Positions 63,980-64,000 of a stretch of DNA of 64,000 nt are shown piece by piece; the stretch's first letter is position 1, and each line of letters begins with the position of its first letter. The stretch is taken from the NCBI GenBank assembly GCA_942491465.1, contig CALOBA010000071.1:1-64000 (forward strand). Reading direction: 5' to 3'. This DNA comes from CALOBA01 sp942491465. GTDB lineage: Bacteria > Pseudomonadota > Gammaproteobacteria > Chromatiales > Chromatiaceae. The notes under the pieces are model-generated. The model saw nothing but the letters and a program-made list of their open reading frames with translations. It was not told the DNA's origin and searched no databases. The position numbers and the translations under genes were made by a program.

Positions 63980-64000
63980 GTGAGCGCAACCCCTCCGATC
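63980..64000 (+). CDS. Possible start of a divergent gene cut by the window end
   Basis: GTG at 63980 begins MSATPPI, with AAAAAGAGAAC just before it as a weak ribosome site. It would share the candidate LexA box, and SOS genes are often divergent from or adjacent to lexA2. Only seven codons are visible, so this is a guess. Confidence 0.25.

Overview
The window is high-GC DNA from a Gammaproteobacterium, most likely a purple sulfur bacterium of the Chromatiales. The best taxonomic marker is a Tat-exported high-potential iron-sulfur protein (35361-35711). Gamma-type gene strings agree with this: yajC-secD-secF, exbB-exbD-msbA-lpxK-Trm112-kdsB, rlmE-ftsH-folP-glmM, fur/bamE/rnfH/ratA and SPOR-argS. 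I cannot name the species.

Layout. Positions 1-6370 are a decayed block. Isocitrate lyase, an RraA-like protein, isocitrate dehydrogenase kinase/phosphatase, an EAL-domain protein and a cyclic-nucleotide-binding/CBS protein are each recognisable only across several frames, and the block ends at a junction between two truncated genes. From 6463 on, almost every gene is intact. Positions 6463-15698 hold a Ser/Thr kinase, the SecDF-YajC translocon accessory genes and a few cell-envelope or carbohydrate genes. Positions 15854-21124 hold an AraC-type response regulator, larC-larB (nickel-pincer cofactor), cysE, iscR and a rhodanese. Positions 21338-26410 hold an acyltransferase/AMP-ligase pair and a tightly overlapping fur-L,D-transpeptidase-dipeptide permease string. 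Positions 26493-36390 are mostly housekeeping genes: bamE, rnfH, ratA, glmM, folP, ftsH, rlmE, HiPIP and NlpC/P60. Positions 36645-42132 hold ion and lipid stress genes. Positions 42187-47474 form the lipid A/KDO export operon with exbBD. Positions 47742-52063 are accessory and include a Fic gene remnant. Positions 52148-54607 are hisD-hisC. Positions 54798-59998 hold a very large membrane-anchored putative metallopeptidase facing a TagH-like FHA protein. Positions 60029-63912 hold SPOR, argS, a methyltransferase and lexA.

The most unusual signal is a family of five palindromic elements, each exactly 99 bp, at 14790, 22468, 23610, 43385 and 50307. Each has 26-bp inner inverted repeats, a 37-bp core and a 3-bp flanking direct repeat (TAA, TTA or CTA; one copy has diverged by one base). 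Element plus duplication is 102 bp, so an insertion keeps the reading frame. Three copies sit exactly on stop codons and preserve them. One is an in-frame 34-codon insertion inside a carrier-protein-like domain, and one replaces the last codons of that same gene. No transposase for it is visible here.

Other signals are GTTGTC/GYAATC hexamer arrays at two intergenic loci, a GAAC-N7-GAAC direct repeat in front of lexA of the kind known from alphaproteobacterial SOS boxes, and CGCAAAG/CGCGAAG-type intergenic repeats. I found no rRNA, tRNA, CRISPR array or complete insertion sequence. All assignments come from reading the sequence without database searches.
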